A DNA stretch of 64,000 bases from Pedobacter roseus (GCF_014395225.1 NZ_CP060723.1:372001-436000); one strand, 5' to 3'; positions 9,154 through 18,600 are shown, counted from the stretch's first letter. The notes: generated from the letters alone by a model not told the origin. A program made the numbers and translations.

Positions 9154-9831
9154 TTAATCCGTTTTAGGCAGAATAATGCTCCGGTGCTGGGTAGGTGAAT
9201 AATAAAGATTAAAGGATGTGGTGCTGCCAACGAAAACAACCGGACTGTTTATGGTAACAGGATCTAATTTTTCGACGGGGCTATCGTTTTTTGTGCTGTT
9301 TAAACAATGCTGAATATCAACATCGATCCGGTTGATTGAAGTGAATGTGATTAAAAGACAGCAGCTGGCGAACAAATGAAAAGATAGATAACTTAACTGG
9401 AACATCCGGATGTGAAAAAGAACAATCCAAAGGAAGAGCAAAAGCGTGAATGAAATGCAGATCAACAGAATAGACATTTTCATTTCCTGAAAGCTGATTA
9501 GTGCAGGTAAAAATACGAATGGTAATAAGCCGATTAGAAAAGCCGCGTTTCTGGTTCGGCGTATGGTAGAGGTATCGCAGATCCACGAATGCACAATAAA
9601 GGATATGGTAATGATTAAAGGTAAAAAGATCAAAAGCGCTGATTTTTCCAGGGAATTTAATCCCCTTTGTGAGGATGCCAGGTCGCCAAAATCGTAAAGG
9701 GTCAGGATTTCGATATTAAAGCTTCCAAAAAAATAATCTTCTCCAAAGCCAATTAATAGCACAAGGAAAATAGTTGTTAATATCAGGTAACTGATAAACA
9801 AGGTTGAGATGTTGTTCGTTTTATCTGCCAT
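9154..9831 (-). CDS. Hypothetical multi-pass membrane protein
   Basis: From the ATG at 9831 the protein has 225 residues (begins MADKTNNISTLFISYL) with about five hydrophobic segments and a hydrophilic C-terminal tail ending SIILPKTD. The frame extends to an ATG at 9966, but the extra 45 residues are Cys/Arg-rich and unlike a membrane protein N-terminus, so the internal start is preferred. No family is recognised. It stands alone between the long gap and the divergent BlaI gene. Confidence 0.55.
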   Translation of the reverse strand: MADKTNNISTLFISYLILTTIFLVLLIGFGEDYFFGSFNIEILTLYDFGDLASSQRGLNSLEKSALLIFLPLIITISFIVHSWICDTSTIRRTRNAAFLIGLLPFVFLPALISFQEMKMSILLICISFTLLLFLWIVLFHIRMFQLSYLSFHLFASCCLLITFTSINRIDVDIQHCLNSTKNDSPVEKLDPVTINSPVVFVGSTTSFNLYYSPTQHRSIILPKTD

Positions 9832-10091
9832 CTTAATTATGATTAGGTTGTGCAGGGGAAGTGTAAACGGAAATAGACGACATAGGATAGATTTTGTATC
9901 CAAATTTGCTGAGCTGCCGTTACATCTCCTTTGATAAGCATTAAGGCCATTGATGATTGTGGTCAAAATGTTTATTTTAAGCGTGTAGGATTTGCAGAAA
10001 AGTCTTTAAAATTCTACCAACCCGATTTTGACAATACATTTTATTTTGCTTAAGGCGGATTGTTTTTAAATGGCTTAAAGCCAGTGTTTTA

Positions 10092-10148
10092 TTGAATTTT
10101 AACAAAAATAATTATCCTAATATTTGTATCGTACGAAAAACATCGTAC
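10092..10148 (+). promoter_or_regulatory. BlaI gene promoter with candidate operator
   Basis: A TTG at 10092-10094 and a TAATATTTG element at 10118-10126 resemble the Bacteroidota -33/-7 boxes, though the -7 spacing is one base off TAnnTTTG. Overlapping and following it, ATCGTAC occurs twice (10128-10134 and 10142-10148), and the first copy is part of the palindrome CGTACG. BlaI-type repressors bind their own promoters at such repeats. The second copy ends ten bases before the BlaI start codon. Confidence 0.45.
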
Positions 10149-10157
10149 CTTTAGGAT

Positions 10158-10547
10158 ATGAAAATTATACACCCCGAGAATAATCTGCCTGAACCTACCA
10201 AAGCTGAACTGGAAATTCTCCAGGTGTTGTGGGAATTTGGGCCGTCGACTGTTCGGTTTGTAAATGATAAGCTGAATGAACAAAGAGAGGTGAATTACAC
10301 TTCAACTTTAAAACAGATGCAGATCTTAGCTGAAAAAGGAATTTTAAAACGTGATGAGAGCCAAATGAAACACATTTATATTCCGGTAGAAGCAGAAGAA
10401 AAAACCAAAGTTCAGTTGTTAGACCGTTTCGTAAACACCTTATACAAAGGTTCAGCGTCGCAGTTGATGATGCAGCTTTTGGGGAATGAGAAAACATCAA
10501 AAAAGGAAATCGAAGAGATTAAGCGGCTATTGGATAGCATGGACTAA
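10158..10547 (+). CDS. BlaI/MecI/CopY family transcriptional repressor
   Basis: This 129-aa protein has the family's winged helix at the N-terminus (PTKAELEILQVLWEFGPSTV, then TSTLKQMQILAEKGIL) and a short helical dimerisation tail. BlaI-type repressors are inactivated by proteolysis triggered by a membrane M56 metallopeptidase, and such a peptidase follows 32 bases downstream. In Bacteroidota this pair often controls envelope functions rather than beta-lactamase, and no beta-lactamase is present here. Confidence 0.93.
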   Translation: MKIIHPENNLPEPTKAELEILQVLWEFGPSTVRFVNDKLNEQREVNYTSTLKQMQILAEKGILKRDESQMKHIYIPVEAEEKTKVQLLDRFVNTLYKGSASQLMMQLLGNEKTSKKEIEEIKRLLDSMD

Positions 10548-10579
10548 TTAATAGTGACAGATGCTAAAGAACCACGATA

Positions 10580-12430
10580 ATGGAATTTAAATTAATCAAC
10601 CTTTTGCCCGAAAATTGGCTTCATGCCCTGGGCGCCACCTTGTTTCACTCTTTGTGGCTTGGCGTAATTTTAGCTTTGCTGGCCGGTTTGGTCATGTTTA
10701 CTACCCGTAAAGCAAGTGCTACATGGCGTTATAACCTGCTTACGGTATGTTTAGCTTTATTTGTTATTGCAATAGGATTCACTTTCTATCAGGAGCTTCA
10801 GGAGCCCGTTAGCCATGGGCAGTCGCAGGCCGTTCATGAAACAGGTATTAACCTGCCAAATGCAATTGCAGATCAACAAGCGGTTACAAATGTTCAGCAC
10901 GATATGTATTCGGGACTAAACAGACTCCTTTCCTTATGGAATGCTTATGCCTATCAGATTGTATTGGTGTGGTTCCTGATCATCTGTGGAAAAAGCATCC
11001 AATTAATAGTAGGTTTAAATGGTGTATACCACCTGCGTAATCATAAAACCTATGCTGCCGGTAAAAAATGGGACGAGAAATTAAATGAACTGGCTCAAAA
11101 ACTGGGTTTAACCCAACAGGTTAAAGTGATGCAATCGGGTATTGCGCAGGTACCCATGGTAGTAGGGCATTTTAAACCTTTAATACTGATCCCTTTGGGC
11201 TTGCTTAATGGTTTATCCACTGCAGAAGTAGAATCCATCTTTTCTCACGAACTGGCGCACATTAAACGTAAGGACTACCTGGTAAACTTGTTGCAGAGCT
11301 TTATCGAAATTGTATTCTTTTTTAACCCGGCGGTACTTTGGGTATCGCAATTAATAAAAACAGAGCGCGAGCACTGTTGCGATGATTTGGCCATCGCCTG
11401 TGTAAACGATCGCAAAAACTACATTCAGGCCCTTATTGTGTGCCAGGAATTTAAGCAGCGTGCACCTGCTTATGCCATGGCCATGAGCGGGAATAAAGGT
11501 AGCCTGCTGCACAGAGCAAGCAGGATGTTATTCAATACCAATTCAACTTTAAACAAAATGGAAAAAACAATATTAACCATCGCCATGGTTTCGGTTGTGG
11601 TTTGTACTGCCGCTTTTAAAAGCGTTGGCAATGCAAAAACAGCGACCAAAAAGGAAATAAGCACTTCAATTTTAGCTTTGCAGGATACGACAAAGAAAAA
11701 AAACAAACCTGCTGAAGGAAAATCTGCAGATCAACTGGAAAAGGAGATCAATGCAAAAATGGACAGTCAGTTGAAAAAACTGAATGAAAAGCAGCAGCAG
11801 CAAGAAACGAAAGAAGATGTAAAGGCCAGGCAAGCGGATGAAAGAGCGAGGAAAGAGGATGCTAAGCGGGCACAGGAAGATGCTAAACAGGCTGTTATTG
11901 ATGCCAAACAAGCCGAAGCAGACTCAAAACAAGCCATTGCAGACTCAAAACAAGCCATTGTAGATGCCAAACAAGCTGCTGAAGATGCAAAAGAATATAA
12001 ATCGAAAGGTTATGGAGTAACACAAACGGCGCCTCGCCCACCAAAGGCGCCAAAAGCACCGAAAGCTGTACCGGCAGTTCCTGCTGTCCCTGCTACACCA
12101 GCTACACCTGCAAGCCCTCCAACCCCACCAACGCCGCCTGTTTATGGTGAAAATGGCAGTAGCAGAACCAGTTCACAACGTACGGTTACCTCAAAAACCG
12201 TAACCAATGGTGACGGACATGATTATACCAGCGATATCAATCGGGAATTGATGAAAGACGGCATCATCAGCAGTACCAATAAACTATCATACAAACTCAA
12301 TAAAGATGAGCTGATAGTAAACGGTATAAAACAAAGCACTGATGTACAGGCAAAATACAAAAAGAAATTTCTGAAAAGCGATAAACATTCGCTCATGTAC
12401 AACTTCCTGATTGAAAACAACAAAAACTAA
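10580..12430 (+). CDS. M56 (BlaR1/MecR1-type) membrane metallopeptidase with repetitive C-terminus
   Basis: Four N-terminal transmembrane helices surround an M56 zinc peptidase domain with H223-E224-L225-A226-H227 (FSHELAHIKRKDY) and the downstream acidic ligand region EREHCCDDLA. Instead of the penicillin sensor of BlaR1, residues about 375-475 are a charged coiled coil with a heptad-like run of KQA units, followed by a Pro/Ala-rich linker (483-520) and a small C-terminal domain. It likely senses an envelope signal and cleaves the BlaI-type repressor. It forms an operon with BlaI upstream and a TonB-dependent receptor-like protein 31 bases downstream. Confidence 0.9.
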   Translation: MEFKLINLLPENWLHALGATLFHSLWLGVILALLAGLVMFTTRKASATWRYNLLTVCLALFVIAIGFTFYQELQEPVSHGQSQAVHETGINLPNAIADQQAVTNVQHDMYSGLNRLLSLWNAYAYQIVLVWFLIICGKSIQLIVGLNGVYHLRNHKTYAAGKKWDEKLNELAQKLGLTQQVKVMQSGIAQVPMVVGHFKPLILIPLGLLNGLSTAEVESIFSHELAHIKRKDYLVNLLQSFIEIVFFFNPAVLWVSQLIKTEREHCCDDLAIACVNDRKNYIQALIVCQEFKQRAPAYAMAMSGNKGSLLHRASRMLFNTNSTLNKMEKTILTIAMVSVVVCTAAFKSVGNAKTATKKEISTSILALQDTTKKKNKPAEGKSADQLEKEINAKMDSQLKKLNEKQQQQETKEDVKARQADERARKEDAKRAQEDAKQAVIDAKQAEADSKQAIADSKQAIVDAKQAAEDAKEYKSKGYGVTQTAPRPPKAPKAPKAVPAVPAVPATPATPASPPTPPTPPVYGENGSSRTSSQRTVTSKTVTNGDGHDYTSDINRELMKDGIISSTNKLSYKLNKDELIVNGIKQSTDVQAKYKKKFLKSDKHSLMYNFLIENNKN

Positions 12431-12461
12431 ATTCTCAAAGCGCTAATCCAATCCCACCATC

Positions 12462-14909
12462 ATGAAATTTACACTCATGGCTTTTTTAGCCGTATGGATG
12501 AATATTGCCCTTACTTTCGCTCAAGCTCAACCGCCTTCATCCAGAATTTATGGCCGTGTATTGGATGCTGAGGGAAAAAATATTGAGTTTGCTACTGTAG
12601 TCTTGCTAAAAGATTCGGTATTGTTCAAAACCATTTTCACTGAAAAGGATGGGTTGTTCAGTTTTGATCAGCTGGCTTACGGAAAATACCTGATTAAAAT
12701 ATCGGTGGTTGGTGCGCCAATCTATAAAACAGATACACTGGTTTTAGATGCGAACCATCAGGCTGTAGCCTTGCAGGATATTAAAATGGTTACGGGCGCC
12801 AATAATTTAAAGGAGGTCAATATCTCGGGACAAAAGGCTTTTGTTGAACGGAAGATCGACCGCACAGTGGTGAATGTTGATGCACTGATTTCTAACGCCG
12901 GAACAACGGCTTTGGATGTGCTGAGCAAATCGCCTGGTGTTAATGTAGATCAGAATGGTGTAATTTCGCTTAAAGGCAAAAACGGAGTGGCCATCTTTAT
13001 TGATGATAAACCAACTTACCTCTCGGGTGCCGACCTGGATAATTATTTGCGATCGCTGCCTTCTTCATCGCTTGATCAGATCGAACTGATGACGAATCCG
13101 CCGGCCAAATATGATGCTGCAGGAAATGGAGGGGTAATTAATATCAAAACTAAGAAAACCAAAACTGCCGGATTTAACGGAGGAATTAATGTAAGCTTAA
13201 ACCAGGGCGAACTGACGAGGTCGAATAACAGTTTCAACTTTAATTACCGTAAGGATAAAATTAATATTTTTGGAAATTTAAGCTATAACCTCAACAATAG
13301 TTTTACCGATCTTGATCTGAACCGGAAATATAAAAATGACGATGGTAGTGCCAAATCTTACTTTAATCAGAATTCTTATTTCCGCAGGCATGGCAATACG
13401 CTCAACCTGAAAACAGGACTTGATTATTATGCTTCGGATAATACCACATGGGGTGTTGTAATTACGGGCATGAACCGGATTTCTAAACAAGTAAATAACA
13501 ATACGAGTAATTTATCAAACGCATCGATGCAACTCGATTCTGTAATCAGGGCCGAGAATATCGACCAGATTAAATACCAGAATGCGGGAGTAAACTTAAA
13601 CTACAGGCATAAGTTTAAACAGGCCGGCAGGGAGCTTACATTTGATGCAGATTATTTGCTTTACCGCAACCGAACGGATCAGACTTATTATAATTTCAGT
13701 TACCTGCCAGGCGGAGCATTAAAATATCAGGACATATTAACGGGTAATCTGCCTTCTAATATTGATATCTACACCGCAAAGATGGATTATTCTCATCCGC
13801 TGGCTAACAAATGGGAACTGGATGCAGGTATTAAAACAGCTTATACCACAACAGATAATGTTGCAGATTATTTTAATACTGCTGGCGGAAAAACCAGTGC
13901 CGATTATGAAAAGAGCAATCATTTTCTGTATGAAGAAAACATTAATGCGGCTTACCTCAACATGAGCAGGGAAGGAAAGCGGTTTTCGTTACAGGTGGGA
14001 TTGAGGTATGAAAATACGGTATCCAATGGTCATCAGCTAGGAAACCTGATCAAACCCGATTCGAGTTTTAAAAGAACCTACAACAGTTTGTTTCCAACGG
14101 TTTATTTTTCATATAAACTGGATACTGCCGGAAATAATGAGCTGGGCTTAAATTATGGACGAAGGATCGACCGTCCGTATTATCAGGATCTGAACCCATT
14201 CTTCTCTCCGTTGGATAAATTTACTTATTATGTTGGAAATCCATTCTTAAAGCCATCATTTACACAAAGTCTGGAGCTTTCGCACACGTATAAAAATAAA
14301 ATTACCACCACTTTAGGTTACGGTTGGGTGAGGGATGAAGTGAACGAAACCATAGAGATTGTAGACGGCACTTATTATAGCAGGCCAGCCAATGTAGGTA
14401 AAACCACGGTAGCCAATGTTTCGGTAAATGCAGAAATCGACTTAACAAAATGGGTTAAACTGAATGCCTATGTGGAGTATGCAAAAATAGTTTCGAAAAC
14501 AGATTTTTATACAGGCTTTCTGGTTACCAAGGGAAGTTATTTAAAGGCAAGTCCTAACCTTCAGTTTAAAATCAGTCCGACGTGGAATGCAGAGTTAAAC
14601 ATGCGTTACCAGAGTAAATTATCTAACGTTCAGTTTTTGTTGGGCGAAGTACATGAGTTTGGTGCAGCGGTACAGAAAAAACTTTCAGCAAAAAGCACTT
14701 TGAAGTTAACCGCGAACGATATTTTCAGAACCCGTGTATATAATGGGGTAATCAATAACCTGGCAAATACAGAAGCAAACTGGGTTAACCGTCAGGATTC
14801 GAGATCGGTTGTGGTGAGTTACAGTTACCGTTTTGGTAAGGCTTTTTCTACACCAGCCAAGCATGAATCTTCAGGAGCCGATGCGGAAAAAAACAGGGTG
14901 AAGAATTAA
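12462..14909 (+). CDS. Outer-membrane beta-barrel receptor (TonB-dependent-receptor-like, carboxypeptidase-regulatory N-domain)
   Basis: This 815-aa protein has a signal peptide (cleaved after LTFAQA), a carboxypeptidase-regulatory-like beta-sandwich (residues 27-100, SRIYGRVLDAEGKNIEFATV), a plug domain (about 120-230, with DVLSKSPGVNVDQNG and MTNPPAKYDAAGNGGVINIK) and a long barrel. The features fit the outer-membrane beta-barrel family found in Bacteroidota rather than SusC. It is the third gene of the BlaI-M56 operon, so its expression is probably released when the M56 protease inactivates BlaI. The substrate is unknown. Confidence 0.88.
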   Translation: MKFTLMAFLAVWMNIALTFAQAQPPSSRIYGRVLDAEGKNIEFATVVLLKDSVLFKTIFTEKDGLFSFDQLAYGKYLIKISVVGAPIYKTDTLVLDANHQAVALQDIKMVTGANNLKEVNISGQKAFVERKIDRTVVNVDALISNAGTTALDVLSKSPGVNVDQNGVISLKGKNGVAIFIDDKPTYLSGADLDNYLRSLPSSSLDQIELMTNPPAKYDAAGNGGVINIKTKKTKTAGFNGGINVSLNQGELTRSNNSFNFNYRKDKINIFGNLSYNLNNSFTDLDLNRKYKNDDGSAKSYFNQNSYFRRHGNTLNLKTGLDYYASDNTTWGVVITGMNRISKQVNNNTSNLSNASMQLDSVIRAENIDQIKYQNAGVNLNYRHKFKQAGRELTFDADYLLYRNRTDQTYYNFSYLPGGALKYQDILTGNLPSNIDIYTAKMDYSHPLANKWELDAGIKTAYTTTDNVADYFNTAGGKTSADYEKSNHFLYEENINAAYLNMSREGKRFSLQVGLRYENTVSNGHQLGNLIKPDSSFKRTYNSLFPTVYFSYKLDTAGNNELGLNYGRRIDRPYYQDLNPFFSPLDKFTYYVGNPFLKPSFTQSLELSHTYKNKITTTLGYGWVRDEVNETIEIVDGTYYSRPANVGKTTVANVSVNAEIDLTKWVKLNAYVEYAKIVSKTDFYTGFLVTKGSYLKASPNLQFKISPTWNAELNMRYQSKLSNVQFLLGEVHEFGAAVQKKLSAKSTLKLTANDIFRTRVYNGVINNLANTEANWVNRQDSRSVVVSYSYRFGKAFSTPAKHESSGADAEKNRVKN

Positions 14910-14923
14910 TTAAATAGTGAGAG

Positions 14924-15212
14924 CAGCTAAGTTTAATTCGAAAAATAAGACAAAATCCAGGGCATCAATTTCCGTGTTCTCTGAGTCTCCGTGGCAAAAA
15001 ATACAAGGCAGTTCGTGGGGACACGAACCATGGCTGCAGGGATGTGTGTAGTTTGTGTTACCAACTTGAGTTGTTTTTGACCACCTGAGCCACCTGAGGG
15101 CAGCTAAGTTTAATTTGAAAAATAAGACAAAATCCAGGGCAGTCAATTTCCGTGTTCTCTGAGTTTCCGTGGCAAAAAATACAGGGCGGTTCGTGGGGAC
15201 ACGAACCACGGC
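14924..15212. repeat. Pair of about 112-bp direct repeats
   Basis: A unit starting CAGCTAAGTTTAATT occurs at about 14924-15034 and again at 15101-15212 with a few substitutions. Each unit ends in the small hairpin GTTCGTG-GGGA-CACGAAC. The copies lie in the gap between the receptor gene and the convergent GntP gene. No protein is supported here; short frames across them change with the repeat. Confidence 0.75.
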
Positions 15213-15226
15213 TTTATAAATTGTGT

Positions 15227-15323
15227 CGTCATTGCGAGAAGGCTTTTTAAGCCGACGAAGCAATCTTTATAACTGGGAGAATAATCAGAAAGATTGCTTC
15301 GTCGTTCCTCCTCAGTAATGACG
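15227..15323. repeat. 97-bp palindromic intergenic element (REP-like)
   Basis: The outer arms CGTCATTGCGAG and CTCAGTAATGACG and a perfect inner 16-bp inverted repeat (15253-15268 with 15289-15304) make one large imperfect palindrome. Elements of this look are dispersed in Bacteroidota genomes. It sits immediately after the stop of the GntP gene and can double as a transcription terminator for the convergent genes. Confidence 0.7.
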
Positions 15324-15334
15324 ATTTTTCGATT

Positions 15335-16624
15335 TTAAACAAACTGGTTCAATACCAGCACACCAACAAGTCCTAAAACAGAAACCAAACTTTCCATCAT
15401 TGTCCAGGTGCGAAAGGTTTCTTTCAGGCTCAGGTTAAAATATTCTTTAAACATCCAGAAACCGGTGTCGTTTACGTGCGAGAACATCAAACTTCCGGCG
15501 CCTACCGATAAAACCATTAACTCTGGTGGAGCGCCAGGGCCGATTAATGGCAATACCATTCCGGATGCGGTTAGTGCCGCTACCGTTGCCGAGCCAAGGG
15601 TTACCCGGAGCGATGCAGTAATTAACCAGGCAAGCAGCAGTGGCGATAAATTTAAACCTCCGGTAAGCTGTTTTACCGTTTCGCCCATACCACTATCAAT
15701 CAAAATCTGCTTAAATGCACCGCCGGCAGCAATAATTAAAATAATCATCGCAATACTTTTAACGCCTTCAGCGCAAGATTCCATTGCTTTTGCAATGGAG
15801 GTTTTTTGAACAGCCAGCGCGATGATAACCGAAATTAAAAGCGCTGCGGTAGGATCGGCCAGGAAAACGAATAAGGGTTTGCCGATATAATCAAATTTAA
15901 AACTACTGCCTATTGTGCCGGCAATAATCAAAAACACGGGTAAGAGGGCTGTAATAAAACTTCGGGTAGCCGAAGGCAGGTTTTCTTCTTCATCGATCTT
16001 GAAATCCTGAAGGTTTGCAGCCTGATCCCGTTTAATAATCAGCCTCGGGAAATAAATACCCGCAATAATGGCTATAGGAATGCTTAATGCTAAACCGTAA
16101 ATCAATGTTTTGCCAATATCGGCGTGGAAAATTCCAGCCAAGGCTACCGGGCCAGGATGTGGTGGCAGAAAACCATGTGTTACCGAAAGCGCTGTGGCCA
16201 TCGGGATGCCTATGTAAAGTTTCGAAAGTCCGGTGGTAGCCGAAATGGCAAATACCAGCGGAATAAGCACCACAAAACCTGCATTATAAAACAGGGGTAT
16301 TCCCACCAATAAGCCGGTTAACAGTACCGCCCACTGGATGTTTTTTTTACCGAAGGCCCTGATCAGGATGAAAACAATTCTTTTAGCCGAGCCACTGTCT
16401 TCAATCAGTTTTCCCATCATCGCACCAAGTGTTAAAACCATCACCATGCTGCCCAGCGTACTGCCTATTCCGTTGCTAATGGAAGTCATTACCTTTGTAG
16501 CTGGCATTCCCAATAAAAGTCCGGTTATAATTGCTACGGCAATTAAGGCAATCATCGGGTTGATTTTCTTCAAAATCAGGATAAAGAGCAACAGGATGCC
16601 GAATAGTAAAATTAGTAATGACAT
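15335..16624 (-). CDS. GntP family gluconate/organic-acid permease
   Basis: This 429-aa protein with about 12 transmembrane helices matches the GntP family (MSNGIGSTLGSMVMVLTLGAMMG region and HGFLPPHPGPVALAG motif, plus FSHVNDTGFWMFKEYF near the end). It imports gluconate or a related sugar acid with protons across the inner membrane. It follows a 60-aa gene by 23 bases and an AraC regulator further upstream. No gluconokinase or dehydratase is adjacent; the divergent genes are the RuMP enzymes HxlA/HxlB. Confidence 0.92.
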   Translation of the reverse strand: MSLLILLFGILLLFILILKKINPMIALIAVAIITGLLLGMPATKVMTSISNGIGSTLGSMVMVLTLGAMMGKLIEDSGSAKRIVFILIRAFGKKNIQWAVLLTGLLVGIPLFYNAGFVVLIPLVFAISATTGLSKLYIGIPMATALSVTHGFLPPHPGPVALAGIFHADIGKTLIYGLALSIPIAIIAGIYFPRLIIKRDQAANLQDFKIDEEENLPSATRSFITALLPVFLIIAGTIGSSFKFDYIGKPLFVFLADPTAALLISVIIALAVQKTSIAKAMESCAEGVKSIAMIILIIAAGGAFKQILIDSGMGETVKQLTGGLNLSPLLLAWLITASLRVTLGSATVAALTASGMVLPLIGPGAPPELMVLSVGAGSLMFSHVNDTGFWMFKEYFNLSLKETFRTWTMMESLVSVLGLVGVLVLNQFV

Positions 16625-16647
16625 TTGGTTAGAGATTATTTAGGTGA

Positions 16648-16830
16648 TTACTTTTTAACGGTAATGGTTCTTCCGGTAACGAGGTTGAACTCGTAAATCC
16701 GGTACAGGCCGTCGTCACTAATCTCTATAGTTTCTACCAGGCCGGTTTTGCTGAACGTATCGGTTACCATATCTCCGATTTTCACATCCTGAAGAATATC
16801 ATTGGGTGTATCGTTATTTAATCTGATCAT
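16648..16830 (-). CDS. Small hypothetical protein (60 aa) upstream of GntP
   Basis: This is a 60-residue beta-rich sequence (begins MIRLNNDTPNDILQDVKIGD, ends TGRTITVKK) with no signal peptide or membrane segment. It sits 42 bases after the AraC gene and 23 bases before GntP on the same strand, so co-transcription with GntP is likely. It looks like a small SH3-like or OB-like fold, but no family is recognised. Confidence 0.6.
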   Translation of the reverse strand: MIRLNNDTPNDILQDVKIGDMVTDTFSKTGLVETIEISDDGLYRIYEFNLVTGRTITVKK

Positions 16831-16872
16831 AAAAGTAAAAGTATCGATTATTCGTAAAACATGTCAGTTTTT

Positions 16873-17736
16873 TTAAACCAGTGTATTAAATTTCGATTCG
16901 ATGTGGTTTCTGGCTTGTTTTTGAAACTCTTCTGGTGTTTGTTGCGTCTGTTTTTTAAAGAAACGACTAAAGTATGGCCTGTCTGAAAAGCCCAGTTCGT
17001 AAGCAATTTCCTTTATAGTTTGTTCACTGTGGATAATTTTTCGTTTAGCTTCCAGTATAATGCGGTCGTGGATAATCTGCATGCCGGTTTTGTTCAGTTT
17101 TTCTTTTAAAATCTGGTTCAGCCTTTTAGAGCTGATGCCGATCTTACCCGCATAAAAATCAGTATTCCTAACCTGTTGGTAATTGCTTTCCAGTAACATC
17201 AAAAATTCGTAAACCCTTTTTTGCTGTACATCATGACTGGTAAATTCATGTTCTTTAACCTGTATCAGTTTTAACAAAAAAACCTTTAACAATGCTTTGG
17301 TAATAATGAAATTATTGCCTGCTTTCTGGTATTCATCTTCAATTAACCTGTAAATGCTGCTCAGTTCATCTGCCGTTTCTGCATTGAGCCTTAGGCACGA
17401 AAATTCGCCCTGAACATTAAAAATCTTAAACAGATCAAGCAAAAATTCTTTTTCTTCCCCTTCAAGTACCGATCTTTTAAAAGAGATTAACACACCGTAT
17501 TTACCTGCCTTATTAAGCTGATGTACGCGATAAGGCGGAATCAGGTAAATCCAATCACCTTTACTATCAAATTCTGATTGTTGCAGGGCATGTAAAGGCT
17601 CCTCGTTTTTAAGCCATACAATTTCAAAGAATTCTTTCCTGCCCGGATCGTTGAGGTAGCTGGGCGGGCAGTTGCTTAAATCGCGGATGTAAATAATAGC
17701 CCTTTCCAGTTGGGTACTTTCTGTTGATAAACTCAT
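16873..17736 (-). CDS. AraC family transcriptional regulator
   Basis: A 287-aa protein has an N-terminal cupin-like effector domain (FEIVWLKNEEPLHALQQS, IYLIPPYRVHQL region) and a C-terminal AraC double HTH (residues about 185-280, with RLNQILKEKLNKTGMQIIHDRI and IKEIAYELGFSDRPYFSRFFKKQ). It is divergent from hxlB-hxlA across 204 bases and lies upstream of the 60-aa gene and GntP on its own strand. Position suggests that it controls one or both transcription units in response to a sugar or sugar acid. Confidence 0.9.
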   Translation of the reverse strand: MSLSTESTQLERAIIYIRDLSNCPPSYLNDPGRKEFFEIVWLKNEEPLHALQQSEFDSKGDWIYLIPPYRVHQLNKAGKYGVLISFKRSVLEGEEKEFLLDLFKIFNVQGEFSCLRLNAETADELSSIYRLIEDEYQKAGNNFIITKALLKVFLLKLIQVKEHEFTSHDVQQKRVYEFLMLLESNYQQVRNTDFYAGKIGISSKRLNQILKEKLNKTGMQIIHDRIILEAKRKIIHSEQTIKEIAYELGFSDRPYFSRFFKKQTQQTPEEFQKQARNHIESKFNTLV

Positions 17737-17910
17737 GATGGTTAAAGTTAAAAACTTAAATTTTTAGAGATTGGATTAAATGGTAATTATGGTGGACTAT
17801 TCGGAAATGGTGCGTTAATTATGGCTAATGCATGACTTTTTTTTAAAAGTATTTCCAAATAGTCCCACATAAGTGGCTGAATGTGTAACCCTCGTTTTAA
17901 CTGGTCATTA

Positions 17911-17918
17911 TACCTTTG
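17911..17918 (+). promoter_or_regulatory. -7 promoter box of hxlBA (TACCTTTG)
   Basis: TACCTTTG is a perfect match to the Bacteroidota -7 consensus TAnnTTTG and lies 22 bases upstream of the ATG at 17941. No good TTG is seen at the -33 position, as expected for a promoter needing an activator such as the divergent AraC protein. It overlaps the extended reading frame of hxlB and so excludes the upstream start at 17881. Confidence 0.6.
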
Positions 17919-17940
17919 GACCATTAAAGCAAAAGCGGAA

Positions 17941-18570
17941 ATGGAATCAAAAGAATCAGTAGAAATGGTCAATAATGAAGTCTTGGCAGACGAGCTGGAT
18001 AACCAGCAATTGGCCTGGGATCTGCAAATGAACCTCGACAGGATTATAGAAGAGAATACACAATTGGCCAAAAAAGTGCAACTTGATCAGCTTATTCCTT
18101 TCATATATCACATTCAACAGGCGAAACGGATTTTTATTACAGCGGCAGGCCGTTCGGGTTTTGCGATGCAATCGGCCGCCATGCGTTTGATGCACCTTGG
18201 GCTAACAGTGTATTATGTTGGCGATACCACCAGTCCGGCAATTAGAGCTGGCGATTTATTGATTGCAGCATCGGGTTCCGGAACAACCGGATCGATTGTA
18301 AAAGCTGTAGAAAAATCGATTGGAGCAGGGGCAAATATAGTGGGCATTACTACCAATGCCGAATCGCCATTGGCCAAATTGTGCAATCACCTGGTTTTGG
18401 TTCCGGCTGCAGAGAAAGAAGATCATAGTAAAAAAGTATCTACCCAATATGCAGGAAGCCTTTTTGAACAATTTCTGCTCTTGCTTAACGATGCCATTTT
18501 TCAGTCACTTTGGAAATTAAGCGGCCAACCTGCAGAAGAACTCTGGGAAAGACATGCAAATCTCGAATAA
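17941..18570 (+). CDS. hxlB: 6-phospho-3-hexuloisomerase (SIS domain)
   Basis: From the ATG at 17941 the protein has 209 aa. It carries a SIS sugar-isomerase fold (RIFITAAGRSGFAMQSAAMRL, then IAASGSGTTGSIV). It is paired with a hexulose-phosphate synthase 30 bases downstream, which makes 6-phospho-3-hexuloisomerase the natural call: it turns hexulose 6-phosphate into fructose 6-phosphate. The frame opens at 17881, but the -7 promoter box at 17911-17918 lies inside that extension. An ATG at 17968 is also possible. It is slightly longer at the N-terminus than typical homologues. Confidence 0.88.
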   Translation: MESKESVEMVNNEVLADELDNQQLAWDLQMNLDRIIEENTQLAKKVQLDQLIPFIYHIQQAKRIFITAAGRSGFAMQSAAMRLMHLGLTVYYVGDTTSPAIRAGDLLIAASGSGTTGSIVKAVEKSIGAGANIVGITTNAESPLAKLCNHLVLVPAAEKEDHSKKVSTQYAGSLFEQFLLLLNDAIFQSLWKLSGQPAEELWERHANLE

Positions 18571-18600
18571 CAAATTATTTAATTATATATCAACATCATC

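Noticed and set aside
10158..12430. A beta-lactam resistance locus (blaI-blaR)
   Set aside because: The M56 protein has no penicillin-sensor domain and no beta-lactamase is nearby. The third gene is an outer-membrane receptor.
14910..15263. A 117-residue minus-strand frame between the receptor and GntP genes
   Set aside because: It is translated from two copies of a direct repeat (the motif FFATETQRTR/FFCHGDSENT recurs), lacks protein-like composition and ends inside the palindromic element.
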